In this document: positions 5,245-5,420 of the stretch, in pieces
Position numbering within the stretch: position 1 is the stretch's first letter
How the letters are laid out: every line of letters starts with the position of its first letter
Source: an uncultured Gemmatimonadota bacterium
Lineage (GTDB): Bacteria > Gemmatimonadota > Gemmatimonadetes > Gemmatimonadales > GWC2-71-9
DNA: 5,420 nt
Assembly (NCBI GenBank): GCA_913009915.1
Contig: CAJVYZ010000222.1
Span: 1 to 5,420, forward strand
Reading direction: 5' to 3'
The notes under the pieces: model-generated
The model's database searches: none
Seen by the model: the letters and a program-made list of their open reading frames with translations, nothing else
What the model was told of the DNA's origin: nothing
Program-made: the position numbers and the translations under genes

Positions 5245-5359
5245 ATGGAAGACATCATTGCCATCATTCTGATATTCGGTGGAGGAACCATGTTCCTACT
5301 GGCGGTTAGCCCGGTGGGCCGGGCGATCGCCGACCGAATCCGCCGCGCCGCGCCAGCGG
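5245..5359 (+). CDS. Third membrane-helix paralogue, truncated by adapter sequence
   Basis: The ATG at 5245 is four bases after the previous stop, with AAAGG directly before it. The 38 genuine residues read as a membrane helix (DIIAIILIFGGGTMFLLAV, 3-21) followed by SPVGRAIADRI (22-32), which aligns with SPIGQALARRI and GPVGQALGRRI in the two upstream genes. An in-frame ATG at 5290 has a better ribosome site (GGAGG at 5281-5285), but starting there would remove most of the helix, so 5245 is preferred. The frame continues to a TAG at 5392-5394, but the eleven final residues (from codon 39 on) are encoded by sequencing adapter and are not real. The expected coiled coil is missing only because the true sequence stops here. 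Confidence 0.75.
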
Positions 5360-5420
5360 AGATCGGAAGAGCGTCGTGTAGGGAAAGAGTGTAGATCTCG
5401 GTGGTCGCCGGATCATTGAA
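5360..5420. other. Illumina TruSeq universal adapter (reverse complement), contamination
   Basis: From AGATCGGAAGAGC at 5360 the sequence follows the reverse complement of the TruSeq universal (P5) adapter for 58 bases to 5417. The only difference is G at 5411 where the adapter has T. The last three bases (GAA) are beyond the adapter. This is library-construction sequence, not part of the genome, and it shows that the end of the window is a contig end that was not screened. Confidence 0.97.

Noticed and set aside
5290..5394. ATG at 5290 as the start of the third small gene
   Set aside because: Despite a good GGAGG before it, this start removes most of the membrane helix shared with both relatives, and the frame ends in adapter.

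Overview
This is a GC-rich bacterial window that reads as the end of a metagenome-style or draft contig. All genes lie on the plus strand. Two genes carry Sec-type signal peptides followed by an envelope protein (a beta-barrel-like protein and an M16 zinc peptidase), so the source is most likely Gram-negative. Gemmatimonadota is a plausible guess from the large fused M16 peptidase, signal peptides ending near Gln, and GGCGGTAA/GGGCTAAG microsatellites between genes. That guess comes from memory and no search was run.

Layout. Positions 15-30 hold a textbook sigma-54 (-24/-12) promoter. It is followed by a small outer-membrane beta-barrel-like gene (106-771) and, 28 bases on, a complete secreted M16 peptidase of about 918 residues (800-3556); the two are probably co-transcribed. 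After the peptidase comes a long imperfect inverted repeat whose left arm has expanded into 9-base GGGGCTAAG units (3562-3723). Next is an unrecognised 71-residue protein with a possible small beta-barrel fold (3787-4002). A second G-rich/C-rich inverted repeat (4003-4067) abuts a C-terminal fragment of the iron-sulfur L-serine dehydratase alpha subunit (4035-4367), whose N-terminal two thirds are missing. A third inverted repeat built from AAGGCGGT octamers (4358-4489) encloses an AT-rich promoter-like island.

The last part is a tight cluster of three related small genes (4591-4914, 4929-5240, 5245 onward). The first two consist of an N-terminal membrane helix, a conserved SPxGxAxxxRI-like basic segment and a coiled coil with the shared motif ERLDFTER. 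The third shows only the helix and basic segment before it is cut off. From base 5360 to the end the sequence is not genomic: it matches the reverse complement of the Illumina TruSeq universal adapter at 57 of 58 bases.

The most interesting biology is the recurring architecture of G-rich tandem units directly after stop codons with a shorter C-rich partner arm downstream, and the tandem family of membrane/coiled-coil proteins. The most important technical point is the adapter, which creates a false C-terminus for the last gene.
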